In this document: one piece after another, positions 17,606 to 27,510 of the stretch
Numbering within the stretch: the stretch's first letter is position 1
How the letters are laid out: each line of letters begins with the position of its first letter
Assembly: GCF_014842025.1 (NCBI RefSeq)
Contig: NZ_JACYUY010000010.1
Span: 53,233-117,232 of the forward strand
Reading direction: 5' to 3'
Length of the DNA: 64,000 bases
From: Massilia sp. CFBP 13721
GTDB taxonomy: Bacteria; Pseudomonadota; Gammaproteobacteria; Burkholderiales; Burkholderiaceae_D
Program-made: the position numbers and the translations under genes
Notes under the pieces: model-generated
The model's input: only the letters and a program-made list of their open reading frames with translations
Databases searched by the model: none
What the model was told of the DNA's origin: nothing

Positions 17606-18280
17606 TCAGGCGGCGGGCGCGGCGGCTTCCAAGAGGTAGCCGAAGCCGCGGATGGTGCGCAGGGCGATGCCGGCGCCTTCGAGCTTGATGCGCAGGCGCG
17701 AGACGTAGACTTCGACCGCGTTCAGGGTCAGGTCTTCGCCCCAGGGCGCGATGGTATCGATGATCTGCTGTTTGGACACCACCCGCCCCGCCTGCTGCAG
17801 CAGGTATTCGAGCACGGCCCATTCGCGTGCCGACAATTCCAGTGGGCGCTCGCCGATGCGTGCGCGCCGTGCGCCGGAATCGAAGACCAGGTTGCCGAGG
17901 ACGAGGATGCCGGTCTTGGGCGCATTGCGCCGGCCCAGCGCGCGGATGCGCGCCACCAGTTCCGGCGTCGCGAAGGGCTTGATGAGGTAGTCGTCGGCGC
18001 CGAGTTCGAGGCCGCGCACGCGGTCTTCGATGGCGTCGCGCGCGGTGAGCAGTAGCACCGGCGTCGTGTCGCCGCGCGCGCGCAGGCGGCGCACGACCTC
18101 GTAGCCGTCGATGCCGGGCAAGCCGATGTCGAGCACGGCGACCTGGGGCGGATTGCGCTGTAGTTGGGCGTCGGCTTGCAGGCCGTCGGTCGCCAGTTCG
18201 ACCTGAATGCCGTGACCCTGCAGGGTACGGGTCAGGCCATCGGCCAGGACGGCGTCGTCTTCGACGAGTAGGACATGCAT
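17606..18280 (-). CDS. OmpR-family response regulator
   Basis: A 224-residue two-component regulator. The receiver domain has acidic pocket LLVEDD, phospho-acceptor Asp in VAVLDIGLPG and conserved Lys in DDYLIKPF. A winged-helix DNA-binding domain follows (LELSAREWAVLEYLL, then LNAVEVYVSRLRIKLE, RTIRGFGYLL). The ATG at 18280 gives the standard MHVLLVEDD beginning; the longer frame to 18349 adds 23 unlikely residues. It is cotranscribed with the kinase, and the divergent 294-bp gap to the Crp-like gene must hold its promoter. Confidence 0.92.
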   Translation of the reverse strand: MHVLLVEDDAVLADGLTRTLQGHGIQVELATDGLQADAQLQRNPPQVAVLDIGLPGIDGYEVVRRLRARGDTTPVLLLTARDAIEDRVRGLELGADDYLIKPFATPELVARIRALGRRNAPKTGILVLGNLVFDSGARRARIGERPLELSAREWAVLEYLLQQAGRVVSKQQIIDTIAPWGEDLTLNAVEVYVSRLRIKLEGAGIALRTIRGFGYLLEAAAPAA

Positions 18281-18574
18281 GCGCGGGCCGGAAGAAATAT
18301 GGTTACAGGAGCAATCATTATGCGGCAATTCCCTGCGCCACCTGAACAAAAAGCCCGTAAAAAGCCTGATCTACAGCATTTTTCCCAGTAGGACTGGGCT
18401 GACACGACACCATGCATAGTGCCTACACAGGGGCAACCCCAAGTCTTATGTTCGCCAACAGACGGAAGCCGTATCGTACACACATCGCGATTAAGACATT
18501 GTCAACTTCTAGCAGGTGGCAAGAAAGTCTCGGTAATCGCACTCCATGCAGCAAGTCAGATAAGAGGACAGAAA

Positions 18575-19387
18575 ATGAACAACGCTCAACTCGGTGGTGT
18601 CACGCAAAAAGCACAATCGGTCAACCAGCTCCTTTCGACCAAAGACGATATCAAAGCGGCGTCCCGTCCAGTTGTCAGTTTCTCCGGTACCCAGCAAAAC
18701 GAATTGCTGGGCGCCCTTCCCCGCCAGGACCTGGAAACCCTGTTCGAGCACCTCGAGCTGGTTCCTATGCCTTTCGGCAAGGAACTCTTTGAGTATGGCA
18801 GCAAATTGGAATACGTGTATTTCCCTACGACTTCAATCGTGTCGCTGCTGTATGTGATGGAAGACGGCGCCACCACCGAGATCGCCGTCGTCGGCCACGA
18901 AGGCGTGGTGGGCGTGTCGCTGTTCATGGGTGAACGCGCCATGTGCAGCGCCGTGGTCCAGAGCGCCGGCTACGGCTATCGCCTGAAAACCCAATACCTG
19001 CGCGACGCCTTCATGAAGGGCGGCGCCCTGCCCCAGCTGCTGATGCGCTACACCAACGCCCTGTTCGCCCAGATGGCCCAGAACGCCGTCGGCGGCCGCC
19101 ACAGCTCGATCGAGCAAAAGCTGTGCCGCTGGCTGCTGGATCGCCTGGACCGTTCGCCAGGCAACGAGCTGAAAGTGACCCAGGAACTGATTTCGATCAT
19201 GCTCGGCGTGCGCCGCGAGAGCATCACCGCAGCGGCCGGCAAGCTGCAGGACGAAGGCTTGATCCAGTACCGCCGCGGCAACATCACGGTGCTCGACCGC
19301 GCCGGCCTGGAAGAATATGCGGGCGAATGCTACAAGGTCGCCAAGACCGAATATGACCGCCTGCTGATGGACGTCGCGGCGCGCTAA
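18575..19387 (+). CDS. Crp/Fnr-family transcriptional regulator
   Basis: A 270-residue regulator with a cyclic-nucleotide-binding-like beta-roll (about 50-170; KLEYVYFPTTSIVSLLYVM, VVGHEGVVGVSLFMG) and a C-terminal winged helix (about 195-260; ISIMLGVRRESITAAAGKL). It lacks the Cys set of Fnr, so oxygen sensing through an Fe-S cluster is unlikely. Start ATG 18575 has a good Shine-Dalgarno AGAGGA eight bases upstream; the frame is open earlier, but that part is not protein-like. It stands alone between two two-component systems. Effector and targets are unknown. Confidence 0.88.
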   Translation: MNNAQLGGVTQKAQSVNQLLSTKDDIKAASRPVVSFSGTQQNELLGALPRQDLETLFEHLELVPMPFGKELFEYGSKLEYVYFPTTSIVSLLYVMEDGATTEIAVVGHEGVVGVSLFMGERAMCSAVVQSAGYGYRLKTQYLRDAFMKGGALPQLLMRYTNALFAQMAQNAVGGRHSSIEQKLCRWLLDRLDRSPGNELKVTQELISIMLGVRRESITAAAGKLQDEGLIQYRRGNITVLDRAGLEEYAGECYKVAKTEYDRLLMDVAAR

Positions 19388-19395
19388 TACCGTCG

Positions 19396-19417
19396 GGTGG
19401 CGGCTCCACCCGCCACC
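19396..19417 (+). terminator. Hairpin after the Crp-like gene
   Basis: GGTGGCGG and CCGCCACC (arms 19396-19403 and 19410-19417) form an 8-bp stem directly after the stop at 19387. No T-run follows, so it may be a 3' stabiliser or half of the GGTGGGCGGCTCC-type repeat seen at 50224. Confidence 0.4.
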
Positions 19418-19452
19418 GCATCACGTTGTTGTTCCATGTTCCGCCCGCGCAT

Positions 19453-20922
19453 TCAAGCGGCGCACTTCCCCAGATCGCCACTACCCACCGCCGGCATGAC
19501 CGGCGATGGGTCCGGCGGCATCAACGCCAGGCTGCCCGCCTGGGACCCAATTGCCGGAATCCGGGCGCGCACGCACGTGCCCACCCCGTTCACGCCGCGC
19601 TCGACGTCGAGTTTCCCGCCCAACAGCAGCGCGCGCTCGCGCATGCCCAGCAAGCCGTGCGACTTCGACCGTGCCAACGCATCCGGTGCGATGCCGACGC
19701 CATCGTCGGTCACCTCCAGCGCCAGGCTGTCGTCTTCGCGCGCCAGGTGCACGATCACGCTGCGCGCCCGCGCATACTTGGCGATGTTGTTGAGCGACTC
19801 TTGCACGATGCGGAACAGCGCGATCGCATGCATCGGCCCGGCGGAATCGACATCGCCGTCGATCAGCACGTCGCAATCGAGCCCTGTGATGCGCGCGTAA
19901 TCCTCGCAATAACTCTGCAGGGCCGCGCTCAGCCCCAGGTTGTCGAGCAGGCTCGGGCGCAGGTCTTCGACGATGCGGCGCTTGAGTTGCACCGTGTCGA
20001 CCAGGGTCGCACGGGCACGCCCCAGCATCGCCGCCAGGTCGGGGCGGCTGGTACGCAACTGCTCGCCGACGGTAGCGAGATCCATGCCGATCGCCGTCAG
20101 GTTGGCGCCCATTTCGTCGTGCAGTTCGCGTGCGAGGCGCGATTTCTCTTCTTCCGAAACATGGATCAGGTGACGAGACAGCACCGACAACTGCTCGGTA
20201 CGGCGCGTAACCGTCGATTCAAGTTGTTCGTTGGCCGCCTGCAAGGCTTCCTCGGCACGCGCACGCGCAGCAAAACTGCGCTGCACCAGCTGGTAGAACA
20301 GCAAGAGCACGGCAATCGCCGCGGCATTGATGCCCAGCCCCAGGATCACTGCGTGACGGTACTGGTCGTAAAAGGCGGCGCTGCGCGCATTCAGCAATTC
20401 GTTCTGTTCTTTCAGCATGATCACCACCTGCAGGCGGATCTCGTCGCTGTCGCCCTCGGACGGAGCGCCGGTGATGGTCAGGATTTCCTTCAGGCCGCCA
20501 TCGCGGTAGATCGTCAGCGCCTCGTTCATCATCTGCAGCTGGTGCTCGACCAGCGTGCGCAGCTGGGCCAGGTTCTTTTGCTGCGACGGATTGTCGGCCA
20601 GCAGCGCACTGAGTTTGCGCAGCTGGCTGTCGATCTGGGCCGGCGCCCCGTTCACGGTGCCCAGGTAGAGCGGCGAACCGGAGAGGAAATAGCCGCGCAG
20701 ACTGCTCTCGGCATCGGTGACGAGCAGGTTCAGGTGCTGCAATTCCTCGGTCACCCTGGTGGTCTGGTCTTGCAGGGAGTTGGCCGCCTTGATCGCATCG
20801 AGGTTGCGCAACAGGCTGATGCCGTTCGCCAGCAGGATCGCCACGCAGGCGAAGCACAGCAGCGTCTTATAAAGAGGCAAGGAGCGGGGGCGCTTCGGGA
20901 CGGGGTCGGTGGAGAGATACAT
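19453..20922 (-). CDS. Sensor histidine kinase with CHASE3-like input domain
   Basis: A 489-residue NarX/DegS-type kinase. Two membrane segments (about 18-40 and 190-212) bracket a helical periplasmic domain with the CHASE3 pattern (LLVTDAESSLRGYFLSGSP). A coiled-coil linker leads to the HisKA_3 region with acceptor His in SRLARELHDEMGANL, and an ATPase domain (QESLNNIAKYARA, VTDDGVGI, GLLGMRERALLLGG). ATG 20922 has GGAAC upstream. The NarL-type regulator 264 bp upstream on the same strand is the obvious partner. The last 40 residues are Pro/Gly-rich and unconserved. Confidence 0.9.
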   Translation of the reverse strand: MYLSTDPVPKRPRSLPLYKTLLCFACVAILLANGISLLRNLDAIKAANSLQDQTTRVTEELQHLNLLVTDAESSLRGYFLSGSPLYLGTVNGAPAQIDSQLRKLSALLADNPSQQKNLAQLRTLVEHQLQMMNEALTIYRDGGLKEILTITGAPSEGDSDEIRLQVVIMLKEQNELLNARSAAFYDQYRHAVILGLGINAAAIAVLLLFYQLVQRSFAARARAEEALQAANEQLESTVTRRTEQLSVLSRHLIHVSEEEKSRLARELHDEMGANLTAIGMDLATVGEQLRTSRPDLAAMLGRARATLVDTVQLKRRIVEDLRPSLLDNLGLSAALQSYCEDYARITGLDCDVLIDGDVDSAGPMHAIALFRIVQESLNNIAKYARARSVIVHLAREDDSLALEVTDDGVGIAPDALARSKSHGLLGMRERALLLGGKLDVERGVNGVGTCVRARIPAIGSQAGSLALMPPDPSPVMPAVGSGDLGKCAA

Positions 20923-21144
20923 CTGCTGGGTTCCTTTCGCGGAACTTGCCGCACCGAGCTGATTATAGTGCTTACAGGCCATTAATGCAGCCTGGCAATC
21001 TTACTGTGGTGGTGGGATCAGACAGATGTGCGGCAGTGATCGGCGCCGTGCACAGTCGCTCGGGACAGTATGGCACGGTGCGGACTAGCGCGGTGACGCT
21101 CTTGCGGCCGAGCCCGCAGGCCGGCTGTTAGATGCCGGCAAAGG

Positions 21145-21166
21145 GCGAGCGCCGGGCGGCGCTCGC
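21145..21166 (-). terminator. Hairpin after the NarL-type regulator
   Basis: GCGAGCGCC and GGCGCTCGC (9-bp perfect stem, 4-nt loop) lie 20 bp past the regulator's stop. The following minus-strand bases CCCTTTGCC give only a weak T-run, so partial read-through into the kinase gene is possible. Confidence 0.5.
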
Positions 21167-21186
21167 AAGCCTGCGTGGATCGAGGT

Positions 21187-21819
21187 TTAGTCAAGCAGGT
21201 TGTTCTTCATGGCGTAGTAGGTCAGGTCGCTGTTCGACTGCAGGCCCATCTTTTCCATGATGCGGGTACGGTAGGTCGACACGGTCTTGATCGACAGCGA
21301 CAGCGCATTCCCGATATCGGACACGGTGGCGCCTTTGGCCAGGCGCAGGAACACTTGGAACTCGCGGTCCGACAGCTCGGTATGCAGCGCCGTGTTCGGA
21401 TCGCGGTCGAAGCTCTGCGCCAGCAGTTCGCCGACGGTCGAGCTCACGTAGCGGCGCCCCTGGAACACAGTCCGTACGGCCGTCTTCAGCTCATCGGCAT
21501 CGCATTCCTTGTTCAGGTAGCCGTTGGCACCCATCTTGAACAGGTTCAGTGCGTACTGTTGCGCAGGGTAGCCGGAGAGAATCAAGACCGGCAGGTTCGG
21601 CTGACCCTGGCGAATGGTACGCAAAATGTCGATCCCGCTCTGGTCGGGCATGGCGATGTCGAGCAACAGCACGTCGCAAATTTCGCGACGGGCAATGTCC
21701 AGTGCCTCGCGGCCGGTGGCGCCTTCAGCGACGACTTCGAAATCGCCGGACGAGGAGAAAATCTGTTTGAAACCTGCTCGAACTATCTGGTGATCGTCAC
21801 AAATGGCAACGCGTATCAT
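21187..21819 (-). CDS. NarL/FixJ-family response regulator
   Basis: A 210-residue regulator. The receiver domain has acidic residues in VAICDDHQIV, phospho-acceptor Asp in VLLLDIAMPDQSG and Lys in GYLNKECD. A LuxR-type helix-turn-helix is at about 145-205 (LSDREFQVFLRLAKG, then SLSIKTVSTYRTRIMEKMG). It probably takes phosphate from the CHASE3-type kinase encoded downstream on the same strand. The family resembles GacA/UvrY-like regulators in layout, but I would not assign that role from sequence alone. Confidence 0.9.
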   Translation of the reverse strand: MIRVAICDDHQIVRAGFKQIFSSSGDFEVVAEGATGREALDIARREICDVLLLDIAMPDQSGIDILRTIRQGQPNLPVLILSGYPAQQYALNLFKMGANGYLNKECDADELKTAVRTVFQGRRYVSSTVGELLAQSFDRDPNTALHTELSDREFQVFLRLAKGATVSDIGNALSLSIKTVSTYRTRIMEKMGLQSNSDLTYYAMKNNLLD

Positions 21820-21853
21820 TATCTTCCCTTAAATTTTCCTGGCACAGGAAAGT

Positions 21854-21874
21854 GCCGGGATAGCGCATCCCGGC
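21854..21874. other. Perfect hairpin between merR-like gene and regulator gene
   Basis: GCCGGGAT and ATCCCGGC form an 8-bp stem with a 5-nt loop in the 144-bp gap. It lacks a T-run on either strand. It could end the pheST-ihfA-merR transcript or lie in the leader of the next gene. Confidence 0.35.
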
Positions 21875-21963
21875 TGTCGTGCGTTGGTATCCAAGCCGCA
21901 TGTAACATTTTAGCACTCATGCGCCCTACTACAACAGCGCACGACTGCAGCGTTAACGCTACG

Positions 21964-22368
21964 TTAAGCCTGCGGTATGCCCTGCTTGCATAAAGCAATA
22001 ATGTCGAGCAGATCGGCACGCAATCTGGCCGTATCGACGACAGGCATTTCCTCGACCAGTACTTCCTCGATGCCAGCGGCCAGGTTGCTGGCACGGCTGT
22101 CGAGTTTGTTACGGGCGCCGCTGATCGTGAAGCCCTGTTCGTAGAGCAGTTCGCGGATGCGCCGGATCAGCAGCACTTCGTGGTGCTGGTAGTAGCGGCG
22201 GTTACCTCGGCGTTTGACCGGCTTCAGCTGTGTAAATTCCTGCTCCCAGTAGCGCAATACGTGCGGCTTGACGCCGCACAATTCGCTGACTTCGCCGATC
22301 GTGAAATAGCGCTTGGCCGGGATCGGCGGCAACGCGGTCAGTTCAATCTTGTTCGGACGATCGTTCAT
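21964..22368 (-). CDS. MerR-family transcriptional regulator
   Basis: A 134-residue regulator. The MerR helix-turn-helix is at about 20-60 (YFTIGEVSELCGVKPHVLRY, then EQEFTQLKPVKRRGNRRYY), followed by a short helical tail without an obvious metal-binding Cys set. This gene sits downstream of ihfA in many betaproteobacteria, so it belongs to the pheST-ihfA transcription unit. Its regulatory target is not known to me. Confidence 0.88.
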   Translation of the reverse strand: MNDRPNKIELTALPPIPAKRYFTIGEVSELCGVKPHVLRYWEQEFTQLKPVKRRGNRRYYQHHEVLLIRRIRELLYEQGFTISGARNKLDSRASNLAAGIEEVLVEEMPVVDTARLRADLLDIIALCKQGIPQA

Positions 22369-22440
22369 AATTCACTTTTCAAACGCACTTCGCAAACGCA
22401 CTCGGCACAGGCAATGGCGGACGCGGCCGGCACGGCGCAA

Positions 22441-22797
22441 TCAGGCGGCGCGCGCCAGCGACGATGCCGGGCTGGTTTCTTCAACCATGCCCTTCAGTTT
22501 CTGGCTGGCGTGGAAAGTCACGACGCGGCGCGCCGTGATCGGGATCTCTTCCCCGGTTTTCGGATTGCGGCCCGGCCGCTGCGGCTTGTCGCGCAACTGG
22601 AAGTTGCCGAAGCCGGACAGCTTGACCGCCTCGCCGCGCTCGAGCGCGTTACGGATTTCATCGAAGAAGGTCTCAACCATGTCCTTGGCTTCGCGCTTGT
22701 TCAAGCCGACCTGCTCGAAGAGCAGTTCGGCCAGCTCGGCCTTGGTCAGGGTCGGCAGGTCTTTCTCCGCTTCCTTCCGTACCCGCGCCACCTGCAT
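22441..22797 (-). CDS. ihfA: Integration host factor subunit alpha
   Basis: The DNA-bending IHF alpha subunit pairs with IhfB in recombination, replication and sigma-54 promoters. The core [20 protein letters not shown] to [14 protein letters not shown] is nearly canonical, including the DNA-intercalating loop [17 protein letters not shown] 22797 gives 118 residues, with a basic 16-residue N-terminal extension ([16 protein letters not shown]) absent from E. coli IhfA. The frame stays open further upstream, but without ATG, GTG or TTG. A GGAGG lies about 27 nt before the ATG, so the true start is uncertain. It follows pheT, as in most gamma- and betaproteobacteria. Confidence 0.92.
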   Translation of the reverse strand: MQVARVRKEAEKDLPTLTKAELAELLFEQVGLNKREAKDMVETFFDEIRNALERGEAVKLSGFGNFQLRDKPQRPGRNPKTGEEIPITARRVVTFHASQKLKGMVEETSPASSLARAA

Positions 22798-22925
22798 TGC
22801 ACGATGCAGGTCGGCCGCCAGGGCCTCCTGGAATACGGCCGAATCAACGTCGTTGTTATTAATTTTGAAGCCCTGCCTTCGATCTGGACATGTTTTGGAT
22901 TGTTTAGAACCTGCCGGAACAGGTG

Positions 22926-25352
22926 CTAACCGCGCATTTTGGCGCTGTGTTTTTCTCTTGCGGCCTCAGCCACGCAAGCCATGACGGCCTCCACGACATC
23001 GTCCTGCAAGGTCGATTGAGTATCTTGCAAGCTAAGGCGGAAAGCAAGCGATTTTTCGTCCACCTCCAATCCCTTGCCGCGGTATTCATCAAATAAAACA
23101 ATGGCTTGCACGATCTTGCCATTGGGATGAGCAGCCCCTGCCGCGGCCAGGGTGTCGATCACGGACTGGGCCGGAACGTCCTGTTTGACCACCAGCGCGA
23201 GGTCGCGCGTGGCACCCGGAAACTTCGAAATCTCGGCATACACCGGGACCGTGCGTTCGCGCAGCGCATCGGCATCGACCTCGAACAGGACAGGCGCCTG
23301 CGGCAGGTCGTATTTCTGCAACCAGCGCGGATGCAGCTCGCCGATGAAGCCGACGGTGCGGCCATCGAGCTCGACGTTGGCGCAGCGGCCCGGATGCAGC
23401 GCCGGGTGCTCAGCCTTGACGAAGCGTACCACACGCGGCGCGAACAGCGCCTCGAGGTCGGCCTTCACGTCGAAGTAGTCCACGGCGCGGCTCGGCACGC
23501 CCCACTGCTCGTCCAGCGCCGGGCCGTAGGCCATCGCCGCCACGCGTTTCGGCTGCTCGAAGCCGGCCACGCTCAGCGGACCGTCGGCAATTGCCTCGTT
23601 GCGCTTGAAGATGGCGCCGATCTCGAACACGCGCACCCGGCCCGCCTTGCGGTTCAGGTTATAGCGCACGTTGGCCAGCAGGCCGCCGATCAGGGTCGAG
23701 CGCATCACGCTCATCTGGCTGGCGATCGGGTTCTGCAGCTTGATCGGCGCGTCGTTGTCGGCGAAATCCTGCTCCCAGACGCTTTCCACGAAGCTCATGT
23801 TCACCACTTCCTGGTAGCCAAGGTCGGCCACGCGGTGGCGGATCGCGAACAGCGAGCGGGTGTTTTCCGGTTCGATCAGCATCGCGCTCGGCGCGACCGG
23901 CGGATTGGCCGGGATGTTCTCGAAGCCATACACGCGCGCGACTTCCTCGATCAGGTCTTCCTCGATCTCGATGTCGAAACGGTAGGATGGCGCCGTCACC
24001 GCGAACTGGCCTGCCTCGTGGGTGAACGGCAGGTGCAAGCGCGTGAAGATGTCGGCCACCATCTCGTCGGTGATCGGCACGCCGATGACCTTTTGCGCGC
24101 GCGCCGTGCGCAGCACAACCGGCTGGCGCTGCGGCAGGTTGGCGACCTGGTCGTCGATCGGGCCGACTTTCGTCGCCTCGGTGCCGCAGATCTCGAGGAT
24201 CAGCGCGGTGATGCGCTCGATGTGTTCGACGGTGGTGGCGTAATCGACGCCGCGCTCGAAGCGGTGCGCCGCATCGGTCGAGAAATTGTATTTGCGCGCA
24301 CGGCCCTGGATCGCGTTCGGCCACCAGAAGGCCGCTTCCAGGTAGATGTCGGTCGTGTCGAGCGTGACCGCGGTGGAATCGCCGCCCATGATGCCGGCCA
24401 GCGATTCGATTTCCTTCTCGTCGGCGATGACGCCGACCCACTCGTCGACCTCGACCGTGTTGCCGTTCAAGAGCTTGAGGCTTTCGCCCTGCTTGCCCCA
24501 GCGCACGTCCAGGCTGCCGTGGATCTTGTTCATGTCGAACACGTGCGATGGACGGCCGACTTCGAGCATCACATAGTTCGAGATGTCGACCAGCGCCGAC
24601 ACCGAGCGCTGGCCCGAGCGTTCGAGGCGCTGCTTCATCCAGTCCGGGGTGGCGGCGCGTGCATCCAGGCCGCGGATCACGCGGCCGGTGAAGCGGCCGC
24701 ACAGGTCCGGCGCGGAAATCTTGGCAGGCAGGATCTCGTCCATCGTGACCGGCACCGGCACCGTCGTCGGCAGGTGCAGCGGGGTGCCGGTGAGCGCCGA
24801 CACTTCGCGCGCCACGCCCAGCACCGACAGGCAATCGGCCTTGTTCGGGGTCAGCTTGATGGTGAACTTCAGGTCGTCCAGGCCGAGGTAGTCGCGGATG
24901 CTGGTGCCGACCGGCGCGTCCGCGGGCAATTCCATCAGGCCACTGCTCTCTTCCGAGATTTTCAATTCCTTGGCCGAACACATCATGCCCTGCGACTCGA
25001 CACCGCGCAGTTTACCGACCTTGATCTCGAACGGCTTGCCGTCCGCGCCCGGCGGCAGCACGGCGCCGGCCTGGGCGCAGATCGCCTTCATGCCCGCGCG
25101 CACGTTCGGCGCGCCGCAGACAATGTTCAAGAGCGTGCCGCTGCCGACGTCCACCTGGCAGACGTTCAGGCGGTCCGCATTCGGATGCTTGGCCACCTCG
25201 ACCACTTCGGCGACGACCACGTTCGAGAACGGCGGCGCGACCGGTTCGACTTCTTCGACTTCGAGGCCGGACATCGTCAGCAGGTGGGACAGCTCATCCG
25301 AACTCATGGATGGGTTGACCATGGAACGGAGCCAGTTTTCGGAGAATTGCAT
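22926..25352 (-). CDS. pheT: Phenylalanyl-tRNA synthetase beta subunit
   Basis: An 808-residue beta subunit of the alpha2-beta2 enzyme that charges tRNA-Phe. It contains the N-terminal tRNA-binding OB fold (about 40-150; [20 protein letters not shown]), the B3/B4 editing domain, the B5 domain and a C-terminal anticodon-binding FDX domain ([18 protein letters not shown]). Length matches the family. It follows pheS by 53 bp on the same strand and is followed by ihfA after 128 bp. Confidence 0.97.
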   Translation of the reverse strand: MQFSENWLRSMVNPSMSSDELSHLLTMSGLEVEEVEPVAPPFSNVVVAEVVEVAKHPNADRLNVCQVDVGSGTLLNIVCGAPNVRAGMKAICAQAGAVLPPGADGKPFEIKVGKLRGVESQGMMCSAKELKISEESSGLMELPADAPVGTSIRDYLGLDDLKFTIKLTPNKADCLSVLGVAREVSALTGTPLHLPTTVPVPVTMDEILPAKISAPDLCGRFTGRVIRGLDARAATPDWMKQRLERSGQRSVSALVDISNYVMLEVGRPSHVFDMNKIHGSLDVRWGKQGESLKLLNGNTVEVDEWVGVIADEKEIESLAGIMGGDSTAVTLDTTDIYLEAAFWWPNAIQGRARKYNFSTDAAHRFERGVDYATTVEHIERITALILEICGTEATKVGPIDDQVANLPQRQPVVLRTARAQKVIGVPITDEMVADIFTRLHLPFTHEAGQFAVTAPSYRFDIEIEEDLIEEVARVYGFENIPANPPVAPSAMLIEPENTRSLFAIRHRVADLGYQEVVNMSFVESVWEQDFADNDAPIKLQNPIASQMSVMRSTLIGGLLANVRYNLNRKAGRVRVFEIGAIFKRNEAIADGPLSVAGFEQPKRVAAMAYGPALDEQWGVPSRAVDYFDVKADLEALFAPRVVRFVKAEHPALHPGRCANVELDGRTVGFIGELHPRWLQKYDLPQAPVLFEVDADALRERTVPVYAEISKFPGATRDLALVVKQDVPAQSVIDTLAAAGAAHPNGKIVQAIVLFDEYRGKGLEVDEKSLAFRLSLQDTQSTLQDDVVEAVMACVAEAAREKHSAKMRG

Positions 25353-25405
25353 AATCTTTTACCTCGTCACCGCGTGACTTTTCAGGTTGATGAATGACCG
25401 TCTGT

Positions 25406-26422
25406 TTAAGCGAACTGCTTGAGGAAGCGAAGATCGCCCTCGTAGAACAGACGCAGGTCATTGATGCCATAGCGCAGCATCGTCAGGCGCTCGAGACCGG
25501 AGCCGAACGCGAAGCCGATGAACTTTTCCGGATCGAGTCCGAAGTTGCGCACGACCGTCGGGTGTACCTGGCCGGCGCCCGACACTTCCAGCCAGCGGCC
25601 CTTCAATGGCCCCGAACCGAAAGCGATGTCGATCTCGGCCGACGGTTCCGTGAACGGGAAGTAGGATGGACGGAAACGCACCTGCAAGTCGTCGGTCTCG
25701 AAGAAGGCTTTGACGAAATTCAGGTAGACGCCCTTCAAGTCGGCGAAGGAAATGTCTTCGCCGATCCACAGGCCTTCGACCTGGTGGAACATCGGCGAGT
25801 GGGTGGCATCGCTGTCGACGCGGTAGGTGCGGCCCGGCGCGATCACCTTGATCGGCGGCGTGTGGGTGCGCGCATAACGCACCTGCATCGGGCTGGTGTG
25901 GGTGCGCAGCAGCAAGGGCTTGCCGGTGGAATCATTGCCTTCGATATAGAAGGTGTCCTGCATCGACCGCGCCGGGTGGTTTTCCGGGCTGTTCAGGGCG
26001 GTGAAGTTGGTCCAGTCCGTTTCGATTTCGGGGCCGTCGGCCACGTCGAAACCGATCGAACGGAAGATCTGCTCGACGCGCTCCCAGGTGCGCATCACCG
26101 GGTGGATGCCGCCCATGGCGCGGCCGCGGCCCGGCAGGGTAACGTCGATCGCTTCGGCGTTCAGGCGCTCTTGGAGCTGGGCATTCGCAAGCGCATCGCG
26201 GCGACCAGTCAATGCGTTTTCGATTTTTACTTTTGCAGCATTGATCAGGGCGCCCTGCGCCTTGCGCTGCTCGGGGTCGAGCTTGCCGAGGCCCTTCATC
26301 AGTTCGGTTACCTGGCCGGTCTTGCCGAGGTATTTTGCTTTTGCATTTTCCAGCGCGGCCGCATCGGGCGCGGCGCCAAAGTCAGCCTGGGCCGAGACGA
26401 CGAGTTCTTCGAGCGAGTTCAT
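25406..26422 (-). CDS. pheS: Phenylalanyl-tRNA synthetase alpha subunit
   Basis: A 338-residue catalytic subunit. An N-terminal coiled coil (about 1-90) precedes the class II synthetase core with motif 2 region [20 protein letters not shown] and motif 3 [18 protein letters not shown]. The ATG at 26422 gives the usual MNSLEELV start; the longer frame to 26554 runs through the leader. Its promoter must lie between the terminator ending at 26532 and the start codon. That stretch has an AT-rich TTGCCAAATTGCGACAAATT segment, but I cannot fix the hexamers. Confidence 0.97.
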   Translation of the reverse strand: MNSLEELVVSAQADFGAAPDAAALENAKAKYLGKTGQVTELMKGLGKLDPEQRKAQGALINAAKVKIENALTGRRDALANAQLQERLNAEAIDVTLPGRGRAMGGIHPVMRTWERVEQIFRSIGFDVADGPEIETDWTNFTALNSPENHPARSMQDTFYIEGNDSTGKPLLLRTHTSPMQVRYARTHTPPIKVIAPGRTYRVDSDATHSPMFHQVEGLWIGEDISFADLKGVYLNFVKAFFETDDLQVRFRPSYFPFTEPSAEIDIAFGSGPLKGRWLEVSGAGQVHPTVVRNFGLDPEKFIGFAFGSGLERLTMLRYGINDLRLFYEGDLRFLKQFA

Positions 26423-26531
26423 CTTTGTTCTTTTCCTGTAGGGGATGGCAGGAGCCACGGAGTCACCGTGAATTGTCCGCAATTTGTCGCAATTTGGCAA
26501 CGCGTTGGTAAATTCACAGCAATCCAGAATC

Positions 26532-26564
26532 AAAAACGGGGCATAGGTCTGCACCGATGCCCCG
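26532..26564 (-). terminator. Terminator after rplT
   Basis: On the minus strand, CGGGGCAT and ATGCCCCG (arms 26564-26557 and 26544-26537) are followed by TTTTT. It separates the thrS-infC-rpmI-rplT unit from pheST. No leader peptide with Phe codons precedes it, so attenuation of the E. coli pheST kind is not supported. Confidence 0.75.
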
Positions 26565-26572
26565 CTCTTTTT

Positions 26573-26592
26573 GCGCTACGTTACCGTAGCGC
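26573..26592 (-). other. Second hairpin in the rplT-pheS gap
   Basis: GCGCTACG-GTAA-CGTAGCGC is a perfect 8-bp stem with a tetraloop, 8 bp before the terminator hairpin. It may protect the 3' end of the ribosomal-protein mRNA. Confidence 0.5.
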
Positions 26593-26613
26593 TAACTTGC
26601 AAAACCGGATGCC

Positions 26614-26973
26614 TTAGGCAGCCAGCTTGGCCTGGACGGCAGCGACGATCGCGGCGAAAGCCGGCTTGTCGTGCACGGCCATGTCGGCCAGAACCTTACG
26701 GTCCAGTTCAATCGCGGCTTTTTTCAGGCCGTTCATGAATGCGCTGTAGGTCATGCCGTGCGAACGCGATGCCGCGTTGATACGGGTGATCCACAGTGCG
26801 CGGAAGACGCGCTTCTTGTTGCGGCGGTCGCGGTATGCGTACTGGCCAGCGCGCATGACTGCTTGCTTGGCAATACGGAATACTTTTGAACGACGACCAC
26901 GGTAGCCTTTGGCTAGCGCAAGTACTTTCTTATGACGGGCACGTGCAGTAACCCCACGTTTTACTCGAGGCAT
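26614..26973 (-). CDS. rplT: 50S ribosomal protein L20
   Basis: A 119-residue 23S rRNA-binding assembly protein. The sequence is canonical ([52 protein letters not shown]). In E. coli L20 also represses its own operon by binding upstream of rpmI; whether that occurs here is untested. It is 20 bp downstream of rpmI. Confidence 0.98.
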   Translation of the reverse strand: MPRVKRGVTARARHKKVLALAKGYRGRRSKVFRIAKQAVMRAGQYAYRDRRNKKRVFRALWITRINAASRSHGMTYSAFMNGLKKAAIELDRKVLADMAVHDKPAFAAIVAAVQAKLAA

Positions 26974-26993
26974 ATTAGCTCCTTAGTGTGAGA

Positions 26994-27191
26994 TTAAGCA
27001 GATGGCATCATGCGGAGAACGCTGGTCACGTCCGACGCATTGATGTTACGGGTGCCGCGCAGCTGACGCTTGTTCTTGGTGGTCTTCTTGGTCAGGATGT
27101 GACGCTTGAACGCCATACCCGATTTCACAGTACCGCCCGGACGCACGCGAAAACGTTTCTTCGCGCTGCTTTTGGTTTTCATTTTTGGCAT
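26994..27191 (-). CDS. rpmI: 50S ribosomal protein L35
   Basis: A 65-residue ribosomal protein with the typical start [19 protein letters not shown] and the end [13 protein letters not shown]. It lies between infC and rplT as usual. The gap to infC (319 bp) is unusually long because a palindromic repeat sits in it. Confidence 0.97.
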   Translation of the reverse strand: MPKMKTKSSAKKRFRVRPGGTVKSGMAFKRHILTKKTTKNKRQLRGTRNINASDVTSVLRMMPSA

Positions 27192-27387
27192 AGTCTTCTG
27201 TCCTTTTGACGGACAGCCTCATATAACAGGATTGCAGGTGGCAACGTGGTGCTGCGCTTAGATGCCTGCTTTCACTTGTTTTGCAGCAGGTGTTGGACCT
27301 GCTACAACCTGCTTCGAAAAACAGGAACCGCAGATTCTAACACAGGTTGAGGGAAAACGTGTTGCCATAGGGCCGCAAAAATGACGT

Positions 27388-27499
27388 AGGGTGGGCACTC
27401 GTGCCCACGCGTGACGCCCGCACGGTGTTGGCAGGGCTTTTTCTCAACCCGAGCCAACAATGTGCGAAGTTCACGCGTGGGCACAAGTGCCCACCCTAC
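27388..27499. repeat. Nested palindromic repeat, type A
   Basis: A 112-bp element in the infC-rpmI gap. The 28-bp outer arms (27388-27415 and 27472-27499) are inverted copies with one mismatch. Each arm is itself a hairpin (GTGGGCAC nn GTGCCCAC). The centre has a smaller dyad, TGTTGGC/GCCAACA. A relative with the same centre lies at 37827. The remaining 27200-27387 and 27500-27510 hold nothing else I can identify. Confidence 0.8.
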
Positions 27500-27510
27500 A
27501 AATCGGAGAA

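Noticed and set aside
23106..25397. 763-codon plus-strand open frame antisense to pheT
   Set aside because: No recognisable motif; the opposite strand is a full-length, well-conserved synthetase subunit. The same applies to the frame opposite thrS at 28221-30113.
26532..26592. Phe-dependent attenuator of pheST
   Set aside because: No small reading frame with Phe codons precedes the terminator, and the structure fits a plain terminator of rplT.
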